A stretch of 64,000 nucleotides of DNA from positions 744,001-808,000 of the forward strand of contig CALDSU010000005.1 in the NCBI GenBank assembly GCA_937924525.1. Direction: 5' to 3'. The notes beneath the pieces are model-generated. The model searched no databases. It had not been told where the DNA came from and worked only from the letters and a program-made list of their open reading frames with translations. Positions 55,157 through 63,645 of the stretch are shown piece after piece. Source of the DNA: an uncultured Bryobacteraceae bacterium (GTDB lineage: Bacteria; Acidobacteriota; Terriglobia; Bryobacterales; Bryobacteraceae). The translations under genes and the position numbers were made by a program. How positions within the stretch are numbered: position 1 is the stretch's first letter; each line of letters opens with the position of its first letter.

Positions 55157-55573
55157 CTACTCTTTCAGAATACGGAGATTGGTGGCCTGAAGCTTGCCGG
55201 TCCGGTCGTAGTCCAGATCATACGAGACACGCACCATCGGCGCCAGATCGTCCGGAAAGCCTTCCACCAGCCGCGTGACATGGAAAAAGACATCCTTGCC
55301 TCCGTCTTCCGGACGGATAAAACCGAAGCCTTTTTCCGCGAAGTACTTGACCACCGTGCCCGTCAGCGGCGCGGCAGGTTCGGCTTCCGCGCCGGGGGAG
55401 GCGCCTGCCGGCCCCCCGCCGGCCCGCGGACTCTTATCGCCGACCCCCTGTTTGATCAGCGCGAAATCCTCATCCGTCAAGTCGGCGGATGGAGCGGCGG
55501 GTTCGGAGGGAACCTTCAAATTCGGGTTGCGCTTTCGCGCCTCTTCAAAAAGACGCTTCTGCCGTGCGTTCAA
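55157..55573 (-). CDS. Cold-shock-domain protein with N-terminal extension
   Basis: This 138-aa protein carries a cold-shock domain in its C-terminal half (about 72-137). GTVVKYFAEKGFGFIRPEDGGKDVFFHVTRL (in parts: EKGFGFIRPEDG, KDVFFHVTRL) holds both nucleic-acid-binding motifs, though the usual G-Y-G-F-I is G-F-G-F-I. The first 70 residues are an acidic, Pro/Ala-rich extension (NARQKRLFEEARKRNPNLKV). It starts at a TTG and is convergent with the GT39-like gene (8 nt between stops). Probably an RNA chaperone. Confidence 0.87.
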   Translation of the reverse strand: MNARQKRLFEEARKRNPNLKVPSEPAAPSADLTDEDFALIKQGVGDKSPRAGGGPAGASPGAEAEPAAPLTGTVVKYFAEKGFGFIRPEDGGKDVFFHVTRLVEGFPDDLAPMVRVSYDLDYDRTGKLQATNLRILKE

Positions 55574-55594
55574 ATCGCAATTCCTTCTGGCGAG

Positions 55595-55819
55595 CTACTC
55601 GGAGGCAGGCGCCGGCTTGGCCTTCTTCGACCGGCTGCCCTTCTTCTCGGTAGGCGGCTGACGATCGCTCTTCTTAAGCGAACCCTCGACCAGGGGCGTG
55701 ACAAACTTTTTCTCCCCATGATCATCGAACTTGATCACGATGCGGTCTTCATTGCGGGAGACAACGTATCCCAAGCCGTATTTCGGGTGCTCCACCTGAG
55801 CGCCCTGATTGAAGGCCAT
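55595..55819 (-). CDS. Small tudor-like (UvrD/PcrA C-terminal-like) protein, 74 aa
   Basis: This 74-aa protein consists of GAQVEHPKYGLGYVVSRNED and RIVIKFDDHGEKKFVTPLVEG, a beta-rich segment like the tudor-like C-terminal domain of PcrA/UvrD (DUF3553-like), with a basic tail (KKSDRQPPTEKKGSRSKK). The ATG at 55819 is preferred, since the longer frame has no family match. A -10 TATGCT (extended TGG) lies about 30 nt upstream on this strand. Possibly an RNA-polymerase- or nucleic-acid-binding accessory. It lies directly upstream of the cold-shock gene and may share its transcript. Confidence 0.72.
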   Translation of the reverse strand: MAFNQGAQVEHPKYGLGYVVSRNEDRIVIKFDDHGEKKFVTPLVEGSLKKSDRQPPTEKKGSRSKKAKPAPASE

Positions 55820-55902
55820 AGTATCAATACTCCAGCTTTCAGCATACCAAACCGCTATGCCAGCGTTTGCCGCCGGGGGTGCGATACTGAGATTCCGGAC
55901 TG

Positions 55903-57588
55903 GTGGCGCACCCGAACCCATCCCCCCCGCGGGACGCGCTGGAGCGGCGCGCCGCGCGTGCATTCCCGTGGCTGCTTGTCGGCTTGCTGGCCGCGCAGGC
56001 CATCGTCCTCTTCACCACCGCCAGACAGGAATCGCAGACCTGGGACGAGGCGATGCATCTGGCCGCCGGCTTCGCCTATTGGAAGCAGGCGGACTTCACG
56101 CAGAATCCGCAGCACCCTCCCCTGCACAAGTTGCTCGCCGCGCTGCCGCTGCGCTTCGCCGCCGTGGACTTGCCCCCGCGGGGCGAACTGGACGAGGTCG
56201 CGTATGGCCGGACCTTCCTGTTTGAGAACCGGACGCCATGGCGGAGGATGCTCGCGCTGGGACGCGCAGCCTCCATGGCGTTGGCGCTCGGGCTCACCTT
56301 CGCGGTGGCGTGGTGGACCCGCCGGCGCTTTGGCGCGCTGGCCGCGCTGCTGGCGGCCATCTTTACCGCCAGCGATCCCAACCTGCTCGCGCATGGCCGG
56401 TACGTAACCACCGATGCGGCGCTGGCGTGGTGGTTCTTTCTCGCCTGCGCACTGTGGCTCGACTACGCCGAATCCGGGTCCGGGCGCAGGCTGTTGCTGG
56501 CGGGTGTTTGTCTGGGCGGCGCGCTCGCCACCAAGTTCTCGGCCGTGATCCTGCTGCCGTTGCTGCCGCTGCTGTACTGGATCGTGGCGCCCCGGCCAAC
56601 CGGACGGCGGCGCTGGCTCGGTGGGTGCGCGGTCCTGGCCGGCGCTGCCGCGCTGGTGGTTTGGACCTCGTATCTGCCCTGGCGCCGCCCGCCCGAGCAA
56701 CTGCGCCTCCACCAGATCACGCTGTCGGACACACCGGCTGGACGCGCCCTGCGCTGGGCAGGCCGCGCGCTGCGCGTCCGGGCGCATCCGTACTGGGTAG
56801 GGCTCGACCGGGTGGCGGAACGCAACCGTGCCGGCCACCCCTCTTACCTGCTCGGCCGGGTCTCGGAACACGGCGACTGGCGGTACTTTCCGGTGGCGTT
56901 TCTGGTGAAAACCCCGGTGGCCGTGCTGGCGATGCTGGTGGCGATGCTCATCGGCGGCTGGTGGACGCGGTGGAATCGGGTGCAGACCGCGCTGCTGGCG
57001 GCCGGCGCGGTGTTCTTTCTGTTCTGCGCGTCCAGCCGGATCAATCTCGGCTTCCGGCATTTGCTGCCGTTGTTCCCGGTGCTGTACGTGTTGCTGGCGT
57101 CCGCGGTCAGCGCCCTGGTAAGCAGCCGGGCGGCCGTCGCGCTGCTGGCGCTCGCGATCGCCGGACACTTTTGGGAAATCGTCCGGATCCACCCGCACTA
57201 CCTGGCTTTCTTCAACGCGGCGGCCGGCGGCCCGCAGGCAGGACCGCAGTATCTGCTCGATTCAAACATCGATTGGGGGCAGGACTTGGACCGGCTGATG
57301 AAGTTCCTGACGGCGAACGGGGTTCGGAGGGTGTACCTTTCCTACTTCGGGTCGGCGAGTTGGGCGGAGTACCCGCTGGAGGTGGAAGCCGTGCCGGCTA
57401 CCTGGGAGACGTGGAAAACCGAAGCGATGCGGGACGTGGTGGCGGTGAGCGTGACGCCCCTATACGGGCTTTACACGCCCCGGACGGAGTATGCGTGGCT
57501 GCGGGCCCGGCCGCCGGACCGCCGCATCGGGCATTCCATCTATGTTTGGGACTTCCGGCGCCTGTCGGAGACTAGCCCCACGGAGTGA
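55903..57588 (+). CDS. Second GT39-like membrane glycosyltransferase
   Basis: This 561-aa protein has the same layout as the one at 53397: QESQTWDEAMHLAAGFAYWKQADF (about 43-66) holds the Asp-Glu motif, NPQHPPLHKLLAALPLRFA is the second loop, and ASDPNLLAHGRYVTTDAALAWWFFLACALWL (in parts: NLLAHGRYVTTDAALAWW) the third. Ten or more membrane segments are predicted. The C-terminal periplasmic part ends with YLSYFGSASWAEYPLEVE. The two paralogues are 755 nt apart and share the domain order but not high identity. It starts at a GTG without a clear Shine-Dalgarno. Confidence 0.85.
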   Translation: MAHPNPSPPRDALERRAARAFPWLLVGLLAAQAIVLFTTARQESQTWDEAMHLAAGFAYWKQADFTQNPQHPPLHKLLAALPLRFAAVDLPPRGELDEVAYGRTFLFENRTPWRRMLALGRAASMALALGLTFAVAWWTRRRFGALAALLAAIFTASDPNLLAHGRYVTTDAALAWWFFLACALWLDYAESGSGRRLLLAGVCLGGALATKFSAVILLPLLPLLYWIVAPRPTGRRRWLGGCAVLAGAAALVVWTSYLPWRRPPEQLRLHQITLSDTPAGRALRWAGRALRVRAHPYWVGLDRVAERNRAGHPSYLLGRVSEHGDWRYFPVAFLVKTPVAVLAMLVAMLIGGWWTRWNRVQTALLAAGAVFFLFCASSRINLGFRHLLPLFPVLYVLLASAVSALVSSRAAVALLALAIAGHFWEIVRIHPHYLAFFNAAAGGPQAGPQYLLDSNIDWGQDLDRLMKFLTANGVRRVYLSYFGSASWAEYPLEVEAVPATWETWKTEAMRDVVAVSVTPLYGLYTPRTEYAWLRARPPDRRIGHSIYVWDFRRLSETSPTE

Positions 57589-57673
57589 GAGAGAGATTGG
57601 CCAGGTGGCGCAAGTCTCCGGCCGGCCCCTTCGGGAGGACTGTCGCCGCAGCCGGAACCACGTTCCCCGGCGG

Positions 57674-58357
57674 CTACAGCGGCTCGCCCGCCGCCACGCG
57701 CTCGAGCGCGTCCGCGCGCAGAATGCGCACGCCGCGGCCCTCCATCTGGATCAGGCCGCGCTCCTGATAGCGAGCCAGGTTTCGGTACACCACCTCGCGC
57801 ACGGCGTGGAGGGCGTCGGCAAACTCCTCGACCGAACCCGGCAGTTCAAACGAACCGCCGCCGGCTTTGCGGCTCTCTTCGAGCAAGCGCCGCGCCAGGC
57901 GTTGGGCGACGCTTTCGATGGTGATGCCTTCGAACATCTCGAGCAGGTTGCGCAACCGCCGGCCGACCGAAGCCAGCACTTTCAGCGCGACCTCGGGGTG
58001 GCGGCGGCACAAGTCGCGGAAATCGTGCTTGGAGATGTAGTACGCCGTCACCGGTTCGCTCGCGGAAACCGACGCCGGATACGGCCCGTCGTCGAACAGG
58101 GGCAGTTCGGCGATGGTGGCCGGCGCGGCTTCCACCGCCAGCGTCGCCTCCGTTCCATCCTTGGCCCGGCGGAAGATCCGCACCGCGCCGGACGCGATCA
58201 GGAACAAACCCTGCGAAGCTTCTCCTTCCTCAAAGAGCACCGCGCCCGCCGGAAACGCCCGCTCCTCCAAGGCCTGGCTGAGACGCGCCGCTTCTTCCTC
58301 GCTAAGGCCGGCGAACAAAGGCGCGCGCGCGATGATGTCCCGCTTCAGATCGTGCAT
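57674..58357 (-). CDS. Crp/Fnr family transcription regulator
   Basis: This 227-aa protein has a cyclic-nucleotide-binding-like domain (about 12-130: LFAGLSEEEAARLSQALEERAFPAGAVLFEEGEASQGLFLIASGAVRIF in parts) and a C-terminal winged helix (about 150-220: EVVYRNLARYQERGLIQMEGRGVRILRADAL, in parts: EVVYRNLARYQERGLIQM). The cluster of cysteines needed for an FNR iron-sulphur centre is absent, so it is not an oxygen sensor of the FNR type. A CATAAT about 14 nt upstream may be the -10. Targets are not visible in the window. Confidence 0.93.
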   Translation of the reverse strand: MHDLKRDIIARAPLFAGLSEEEAARLSQALEERAFPAGAVLFEEGEASQGLFLIASGAVRIFRRAKDGTEATLAVEAAPATIAELPLFDDGPYPASVSASEPVTAYYISKHDFRDLCRRHPEVALKVLASVGRRLRNLLEMFEGITIESVAQRLARRLLEESRKAGGGSFELPGSVEEFADALHAVREVVYRNLARYQERGLIQMEGRGVRILRADALERVAAGEPL

Positions 58358-58390
58358 GAAAAGCCTACTTCATTATGGCTTCTCTGGCGG

Positions 58391-59992
58391 TCACCGGACG
58401 GTCAACTTCACGCCCTGCTGGCTGGGCCACCCGCCGACATAGAGAACGACGGGATGCACGCCGGGAGACAGGGCGGCGGGGACGCGGGCGTTCACCTGGA
58501 ACGCGCCCGCCACCAGCCCCGGAGCGCCCCCCGCGTATTCCACGGCCGTGTCTATTCCGCCGATGACCACCCGCACGGGAAGGCGGGGCGCCGGCGCGGG
58601 CGCGGTTAGCGTGATCCCGTCGCGGCCCGGGGGATCGGTCTGCCCCTCCCCGGTGGCGAAGATCTGCACAATCGAGCCGCGCGCCGCCGGGTTCTGGGCG
58701 CCGTTCACCGTGAAGTCCTGGTTCAGGATCGCGCCCTGGCCCGCGCCCGAAACGTCCAGCGTGAAGATGCCGGGCGCCGCCGGCACGATGTTCACCTGGC
58801 CGAGAAACGTGCGCCGGTTCTGGTAGCGGACTTCCAATTGGGCGCTGGTCTCACCCGCCATAGCGTACGGAACGATGAAATTGATTTGGTCCGGCCGGGC
58901 CGCCAGCACCACCGCGCGCACCGTCTCGTTGTTAAAGAAGACGCGCGTCTCGGTGGGCTCGTTCGCCAGTTGCGCGCCAAAAACCGAACCGATCATGCCG
59001 GGCGACAGGTAACCGGGACGGTAACTGGCGGCGTTGGTCACGTTGGCGACGCGGGTTTCCGGCCGGACGTAGGACGCTTCGGGATCCCGGATCAGACTGC
59101 TGGAGTCAACCGCCTGAAAGTCGGATCCGCGCACGCGGCCGAGCGCCGCCAGCGCCCCGTTATCCCAGCGGTCGTCCGGCGCCCCGTCCAGTTGCCAAGC
59201 GGGACCCTGGTCGGCCAGGATCATGCCGTACCGTTTCAACGCCCGCAGAATCACCTGGGCCTGCGGCGGAAAACCGGTGACATCGAAATCCGGCCGCAGG
59301 CGGAACCGCTGCCCCATGGGGGGCAGGTTTGCCGCGGAGGAACCGGGCGGCGCGCTCCGCGCGGGCCAGACGTAAGCATCGCGGCTCGCCGGCGCGGAGA
59401 AACGCAACGGATGGCGGATTTCGCCCGCCGCCACTTCGTCGTACCGCACCAGGCCCGGCAGCACCGGCAGACCGGCTGGGTCGGCGGACGGACGCCCGCG
59501 CGTCCGCAGGGAGTTCTGTTTCAGGTCGAAGATTGCGCCCGCGGCGGCCCGCCATCCGCCGGGCCCCGGGGAGGCGCCCCGCAGTTCGTACAGCAGGCAA
59601 TTCTCGTTTTCAAGCGCCAGCACCAGCCTGCGGCCCGTGCCGACGGCGCCGCCCTCGATCGGGGCGTTCAGCGGAATGGCGTAAGGTCCGGCGTCGGCTT
59701 CCAGGCTGTCAAACTGTACCGGAAGTTTGGGTGCGTCCCGCGGCACCACGGAAAACGGAATGCCCACGGGTACGCCATTCACGCGTCCGGATCCAAAGGC
59801 GGCGGCGAGCGCCGCGCCGGCGCCGATGGCCGCGAGATAGTCGGCGGAACGGGGGTCGAGCGGTAGTGCGTCTGCCGGGTTGTTCCATACATTGTCGGGG
59901 GGAAAAATCTCACAGGCTTCGATTCGCCGCGCTTGGGCATGCGCGGTCGCCGTGAACCCCACCAGCAAGGCTGCTGCGTAGAGGCTCTGCAT
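58391..59992 (-). CDS. Secreted protein with Solibacter-type (TIGR03437-like) C-terminal domain
   Basis: This 533-aa protein has a signal peptide (QSLYAAALLVGFTATAHAQ). The N-terminal half (about 25-310) is a mixed domain with ACEIFPPDNVWNNPADALPLD, PLRFSAPASRDAYVWPAR and PPMGQRFRLRPDFDVTGFPPQ, a set seen in extracellular proteins of unknown role. The C-terminal part (about 320-533) contains ANVTNAASYRPGYLSPGMIGSVFGAQL and SAQLEVRYQNRRTFLGQVNIVPAAPGIFTLD (in parts), which I recognise as the Solibacter uncharacterised C-terminal domain (TIGR03437). A TATAAT on this strand lies exactly 6 nt before the ATG. The longer frame to 60769 is a shadow of the 5'-nucleotidase. Confidence 0.88.
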   Translation of the reverse strand: MQSLYAAALLVGFTATAHAQARRIEACEIFPPDNVWNNPADALPLDPRSADYLAAIGAGAALAAAFGSGRVNGVPVGIPFSVVPRDAPKLPVQFDSLEADAGPYAIPLNAPIEGGAVGTGRRLVLALENENCLLYELRGASPGPGGWRAAAGAIFDLKQNSLRTRGRPSADPAGLPVLPGLVRYDEVAAGEIRHPLRFSAPASRDAYVWPARSAPPGSSAANLPPMGQRFRLRPDFDVTGFPPQAQVILRALKRYGMILADQGPAWQLDGAPDDRWDNGALAALGRVRGSDFQAVDSSSLIRDPEASYVRPETRVANVTNAASYRPGYLSPGMIGSVFGAQLANEPTETRVFFNNETVRAVVLAARPDQINFIVPYAMAGETSAQLEVRYQNRRTFLGQVNIVPAAPGIFTLDVSGAGQGAILNQDFTVNGAQNPAARGSIVQIFATGEGQTDPPGRDGITLTAPAPAPRLPVRVVIGGIDTAVEYAGGAPGLVAGAFQVNARVPAALSPGVHPVVLYVGGWPSQQGVKLTVR

Positions 59993-59998
59993 GGGCCG

Positions 59999-60006
59999 AT
60001 TATACT
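59999..60006. promoter_or_regulatory. Overlapping divergent -10 elements
   Basis: One 8-nt segment holds TATAAT for the minus strand (59999-60004, 6 nt before the ATG at 59992) and TATACT for the plus strand (60001-60006, 10 nt before the ATG at 60017). The two genes would be transcribed in opposite directions from almost the same base pairs. Confidence 0.55.
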
Positions 60007-60016
60007 GAAAGATTGC

Positions 60017-61711
60017 ATGCTGCTTCGTTGGATTCTGGCGCTCACCGCCGCGCTGACGCCGTTGCTCGCCGCCCGGCAGGTGCAAGTTACCCTGCTGGCG
60101 ACCACGGATCTCCATGGCAACATCTACCCCTGGGATTATTACCTGGCCAAGCCGGCGCCCCGCGGTCTGGCCAAGCTGGCGACCTTGATCCGGCAGGTCC
60201 GCGAGGAGAACCCCAACACGGTCCTGATTGACTGCGGAGACACGATTCAAGGCACGCCGCTCGAGTATGTTTATCAGACCTACGTCCGCACCGGAACGGC
60301 GCCGCTGGGGCTGCCCTGGCCGGGCGGCGCCGCTCCCGCCGTCGACCCGATGATGGCGGTGATGAACCATCTGCGGTTCCAGGCGATGGCCGTCGGGAAT
60401 CACGAGTACAATTTCGGCTTGAAAAACCTCCAGCAGGCCCGGCGCGACGCGCGCTTTCCCTGGCTCTCCGCCAACACGGCCGGCGGAAAAGAGTATCTGC
60501 GCTACACCATTGTGCGGGCCGGGCCGATCCGGGTCGCCATCATCGGTGTCACCACCCCGGGGATCCCGATCTGGGAGAAGCCGGAAAACTACGCCGGCTA
60601 CGAGTTCCTCCCGATCCCCAAGGCGGTGGAAGAAACGCTGGCCGAACTCAAACACCAGGAGTACGACACGATCGTGGTGGCCGCGCACACCGGCCTGGAC
60701 CGCGACCTGAAAACCGGAGAAGTTTTTCCCAGTCCGGCCGGCGAGAATGCGGTGTACGACATCGCGCAATTACCGGGGATCGACGCCATTATTTTTGGAC
60801 ACACGCACCGGGAATTGCCGGAAGCCCTGGTGAATGGAGTGCTGTTGAACCAGCCGCGGCAGTGGGGCATGGCGCTGGGGCGCGTGGACCTGACGCTGGA
60901 AAAGGCCGCGCGGGGCTGGCGGGTGATTGCCAAACGCGCCACCACGCTCCCGGTGACGGCGGACACCCCCGCCGACCCCGAAGTGCTGGAAATCGCCAGG
61001 CCGTACCACGAAATGGCCGAGCGGTATCTGAACACCGTGGTGGCCGAGACGCCCGTGGCGCTGGATGCTGCGGCCGGCCGGGTGCGCGACAACCCGCTGG
61101 TCGACGCCATTCACGAAGTGCAACTCCACTATGCGCAGGCGGACGTTTCGTTCGCGGCGCTGTTCAACCCGCGCGTGCGGATTCCACCCGGTCCGATCAC
61201 CGTCCGGGAGATCGCGGCGTTGTACTTGTACGAGAACGAACTGTACGCCATCGAGGGGACGGGGCGCATGGTCAAGGATGCCTTAGAGCATGCGGCCCGG
61301 TTTTACCTGTCCTGCCCCGACCGGGCGTGCTCGCAGGGGCCGTTGATCAACCGCAAGATCATCGGCTACAACTACGAGACCGCGCAGGGCGTGGACTACG
61401 AGATCGACCTTACGCAACCGGAAGGCCAGCGCATCCGCAATTTGCGCCGCCACGGCAAACCGCTGGACATGGACGCTCCCTTGCGCCTGGCCGTGAACAA
61501 CTACCGCGCCGGCGGCAGCGGCGGCTACCGGATGTTCCGCGGCGCGAAGATCCTGTGGCGGTCGAATCAGGACATCCGGCAGTTGATGATCGATTACTTC
61601 AGCGAACGGAGGCGATTCCCCAGCCAGGCGGATGAGAACTGGCGCGTGGCGCCCCCGGCGGCGCAGCGCCTGCTGGATCAGGAAGCCCGTGCGAGCGCGC
61701 CGGCGCCGTAG
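60017..61711 (+). CDS. Bifunctional UDP-sugar hydrolase / 5'-nucleotidase-like protein
   Basis: This 564-aa protein has a signal peptide (LLRWILALTAALTPLLAA). The metallophosphoesterase domain shows LLATTDLHGNIYPWDY (about 26-41), LIDCGDTIQGTPLEY, MAVGNHEYNFGL and IIFGHTHRELPEA, the four metal-binding blocks. The 5'-nucleotidase C-terminal domain follows (about 360-535: NPLVDAIHEVQLHYAQADVSF, LRLAVNNYRAGGSGGYRM). The expected role is periplasmic nucleotide or UDP-sugar hydrolysis and phosphate scavenging. The start at 60017 is supported by a -10 just upstream. Confidence 0.93.
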   Translation: MLLRWILALTAALTPLLAARQVQVTLLATTDLHGNIYPWDYYLAKPAPRGLAKLATLIRQVREENPNTVLIDCGDTIQGTPLEYVYQTYVRTGTAPLGLPWPGGAAPAVDPMMAVMNHLRFQAMAVGNHEYNFGLKNLQQARRDARFPWLSANTAGGKEYLRYTIVRAGPIRVAIIGVTTPGIPIWEKPENYAGYEFLPIPKAVEETLAELKHQEYDTIVVAAHTGLDRDLKTGEVFPSPAGENAVYDIAQLPGIDAIIFGHTHRELPEALVNGVLLNQPRQWGMALGRVDLTLEKAARGWRVIAKRATTLPVTADTPADPEVLEIARPYHEMAERYLNTVVAETPVALDAAAGRVRDNPLVDAIHEVQLHYAQADVSFAALFNPRVRIPPGPITVREIAALYLYENELYAIEGTGRMVKDALEHAARFYLSCPDRACSQGPLINRKIIGYNYETAQGVDYEIDLTQPEGQRIRNLRRHGKPLDMDAPLRLAVNNYRAGGSGGYRMFRGAKILWRSNQDIRQLMIDYFSERRRFPSQADENWRVAPPAAQRLLDQEARASAPAP

Positions 61712-61841
61712 TACTCCCGCTCGCGCCGGGTGGCCAGCGGCGCCGCCCGGCCTCACCGTGGCCAAACCTGCGATACGGTTAGAGGTTCATTTACACTGGC
61801 GTCGGGCCGCGTTATCCTGCGGTTCGCGTTGGGGCTACGCC

Positions 61842-62843
61842 ATGATGAAAAAAATCCTGAACGAACCGCGGAACTACGTCGCCGAGACGCTGGAAGGGCT
61901 GTGCGCCGCGCATCCGAAGTACTTCAAGCGGACCGGAGCCGAGGGCCGGGTCCTGGTGCGCCCGGACGCTCCGGTCGCCGGTAAGGTGGGCATAGCCACC
62001 GGGGGCGGCTCCGGCCACCTGCCGGTCTTCACCGGCTACCTGGGACCGGGGCTGGCGGACGCCTGCGCCATCGGCGAAGTGTTCTCGTCGCCGGGCGTTG
62101 ACCTGATGGCCGACGCGATTCGCGCCGCCCACGGCGGGGCGGGCGTGCTGCGCTTGTACGGCAACTACGGCGGCGACAACATGAATTTCGACATGGCCGG
62201 AGAGATGGTGGAGTTCGAGAACATCCGCACTACCACGGTGCGGGTGACGGACGATGTCGCCAGCGCGGGCCCCGACGAGCGCCCCAAGCGGCGGGGAATC
62301 GCCGGCCTGGTTTATTGCTACAAGATCGCGGGCGCCAAAGCGGACACCGGAGCCGACCTGGATGCCGTCACCGCCACGGCGCAGCGGGCAGTGGACGCCT
62401 GCCGCACCGTGGGCGTCGCCCTGACGCCTTGCACCGTGCCCGCGGCGGGCCGGCCGACGTTCTCCCTGGGCGAGGACGAGATGGAGATCGGCATGGGCAT
62501 CCACGGCGAGCCCGGCGTGCGCCGCGGTACGCTGCGCGCCGCCGACGAGATCGCCGAAGAAATGCTGCAAATGCTGCTCGCCGACCGGCCGCTGGCCGCC
62601 GGCGACCGGGTATCGGTGCTCTGCAACAGCCTGGGCGCAACGCCCCTCGAAGAACTCTACATCACGTACCGCTACGTCGCGCGTCGCCTGGCCGGCGTGG
62701 GCGTCACCATCGTCCAGCCGCTGGTGGGCCGCTACGCCACCTCGATGGAAATGACCGGGATGTCGGTCACTCTCTTCAAGCTGGACGAAGAATTGGAGCC
62801 CCTGCTGCTGGCCCCCTGCGACTGCCCCTTCCTGCGGATCTGA
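61842..62843 (+). CDS. Dihydroxyacetone kinase subunit DhaK-like
   Basis: This 333-aa protein contains the DhaK fold: KVGIATGGGSGHLPVFTGYLGPGLADA (in parts: TGGGSGHLPVFTGYLGPG) and EIGMGIHGEPGVRRGTL, whose His is the residue that binds dihydroxyacetone covalently in known enzymes. Both the GGGSGH loop and the catalytic His are intact. The open frame extends upstream to 61632, but an ATG at 61842 (or 61845) gives the family start MMKKILNEPRNYVAE. It starts 130 nt after the nucleotidase and 2 nt before dhaL. Whether it uses ATP or PTS phosphate is not decided by this gene alone. Confidence 0.9.
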   Translation: MMKKILNEPRNYVAETLEGLCAAHPKYFKRTGAEGRVLVRPDAPVAGKVGIATGGGSGHLPVFTGYLGPGLADACAIGEVFSSPGVDLMADAIRAAHGGAGVLRLYGNYGGDNMNFDMAGEMVEFENIRTTTVRVTDDVASAGPDERPKRRGIAGLVYCYKIAGAKADTGADLDAVTATAQRAVDACRTVGVALTPCTVPAAGRPTFSLGEDEMEIGMGIHGEPGVRRGTLRAADEIAEEMLQMLLADRPLAAGDRVSVLCNSLGATPLEELYITYRYVARRLAGVGVTIVQPLVGRYATSMEMTGMSVTLFKLDEELEPLLLAPCDCPFLRI

Positions 62844-62845
62844 CG

Positions 62846-63460
62846 ATGCTGACGACTGATTCCCTCCGCTTCGCGATCGGCCGGTGGGCGGAGTGCCTGC
62901 CGCGCTGCGCCGATGAACTCAACGCGCTCGACGGGGACTTGGGCGACGGGGACCTGGGGGCGAACCTGATCCGGGCGGCAGGCCGGCTGGAGGAGGCCGC
63001 GCCACAACTGCCCGCGGATGTGGGCCTCGCGCTCCTGCGCTGCGCGCAGGCGTTCACCAGCGTGTCGGCTTCCACCTACGGCACCTTGCTGGCGACGGGG
63101 CTGATGGCGGGCGCCAGGCTGACGAAGGGCCGGGAGGCCGTGCCCTGGACGGAGATCTCCGTGCTGCTGGAGGCCGCGCTGCGGGCGATGATGCAGCGCG
63201 GCCAAGGGCAACTGGGCGACAAGACGGTGCTGGATGCGGTGGAAGCGGCGCGATCAGCGACGGCGGGCCTGGCGGCGCCCGCAGCGCTCCTGGACGCCGC
63301 CCGCGGTGCGATCGCCCAGGCGTGCGACCGCCTGCGCGACGCCCGCCCGCGCCAGGGGCGGGCCCGGATCTTCGGCGACAAGGGCATCGGCCGCGACGAT
63401 CCGGGCATGGTGGCCTTGCTCCGGCTGGTCGAGTGCCTCCAGCCCACCGCCGCGCCGTAG
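62846..63460 (+). CDS. Dihydroxyacetone kinase subunit DhaL-like
   Basis: This 204-aa protein is the nucleotide-binding partner of the upstream DhaK. LNALDGDLGDGDLGANLI (about 26-43) is the metal-binding aspartate loop and GQGQLGDKTVLDAVEAA (about 121-137) the second signature. The usual D-x-D-x-G-D order is intact. The start is 3 nt after the dhaK stop. No DhaM-like PTS subunit is encoded in the window, which leaves open an ATP-dependent reaction. Homologous pairs in many bacteria act on other sugars such as L-erythrulose. Confidence 0.92.
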   Translation: MLTTDSLRFAIGRWAECLPRCADELNALDGDLGDGDLGANLIRAAGRLEEAAPQLPADVGLALLRCAQAFTSVSASTYGTLLATGLMAGARLTKGREAVPWTEISVLLEAALRAMMQRGQGQLGDKTVLDAVEAARSATAGLAAPAALLDAARGAIAQACDRLRDARPRQGRARIFGDKGIGRDDPGMVALLRLVECLQPTAAP

Positions 63461-63645
63461 CGGCCCGCGTGAACGAGGTGGCGCACGCTTGAGGCCCTCG
63501 TGCGGGCCGGCGCCGCGAATGCCCGCCGGAACTTTCCCATCAGACTACCGCCGGCACGGGGAAACGGAAGTTTCTATGCTCCCTGCAGCGCGCGCCGCCG
63601 TCGTCGCGGGAGAGCCCCCGCGACGCTCACCCGAGCCTGGCATGC

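Noticed and set aside
59993-60769. Extension of the TIGR03437-type protein upstream to 60769
   Set aside because: The signal peptide begins at 59992 and a consensus -10 lies 6 nt before it; the extra residues are antisense to the 5'-nucleotidase.
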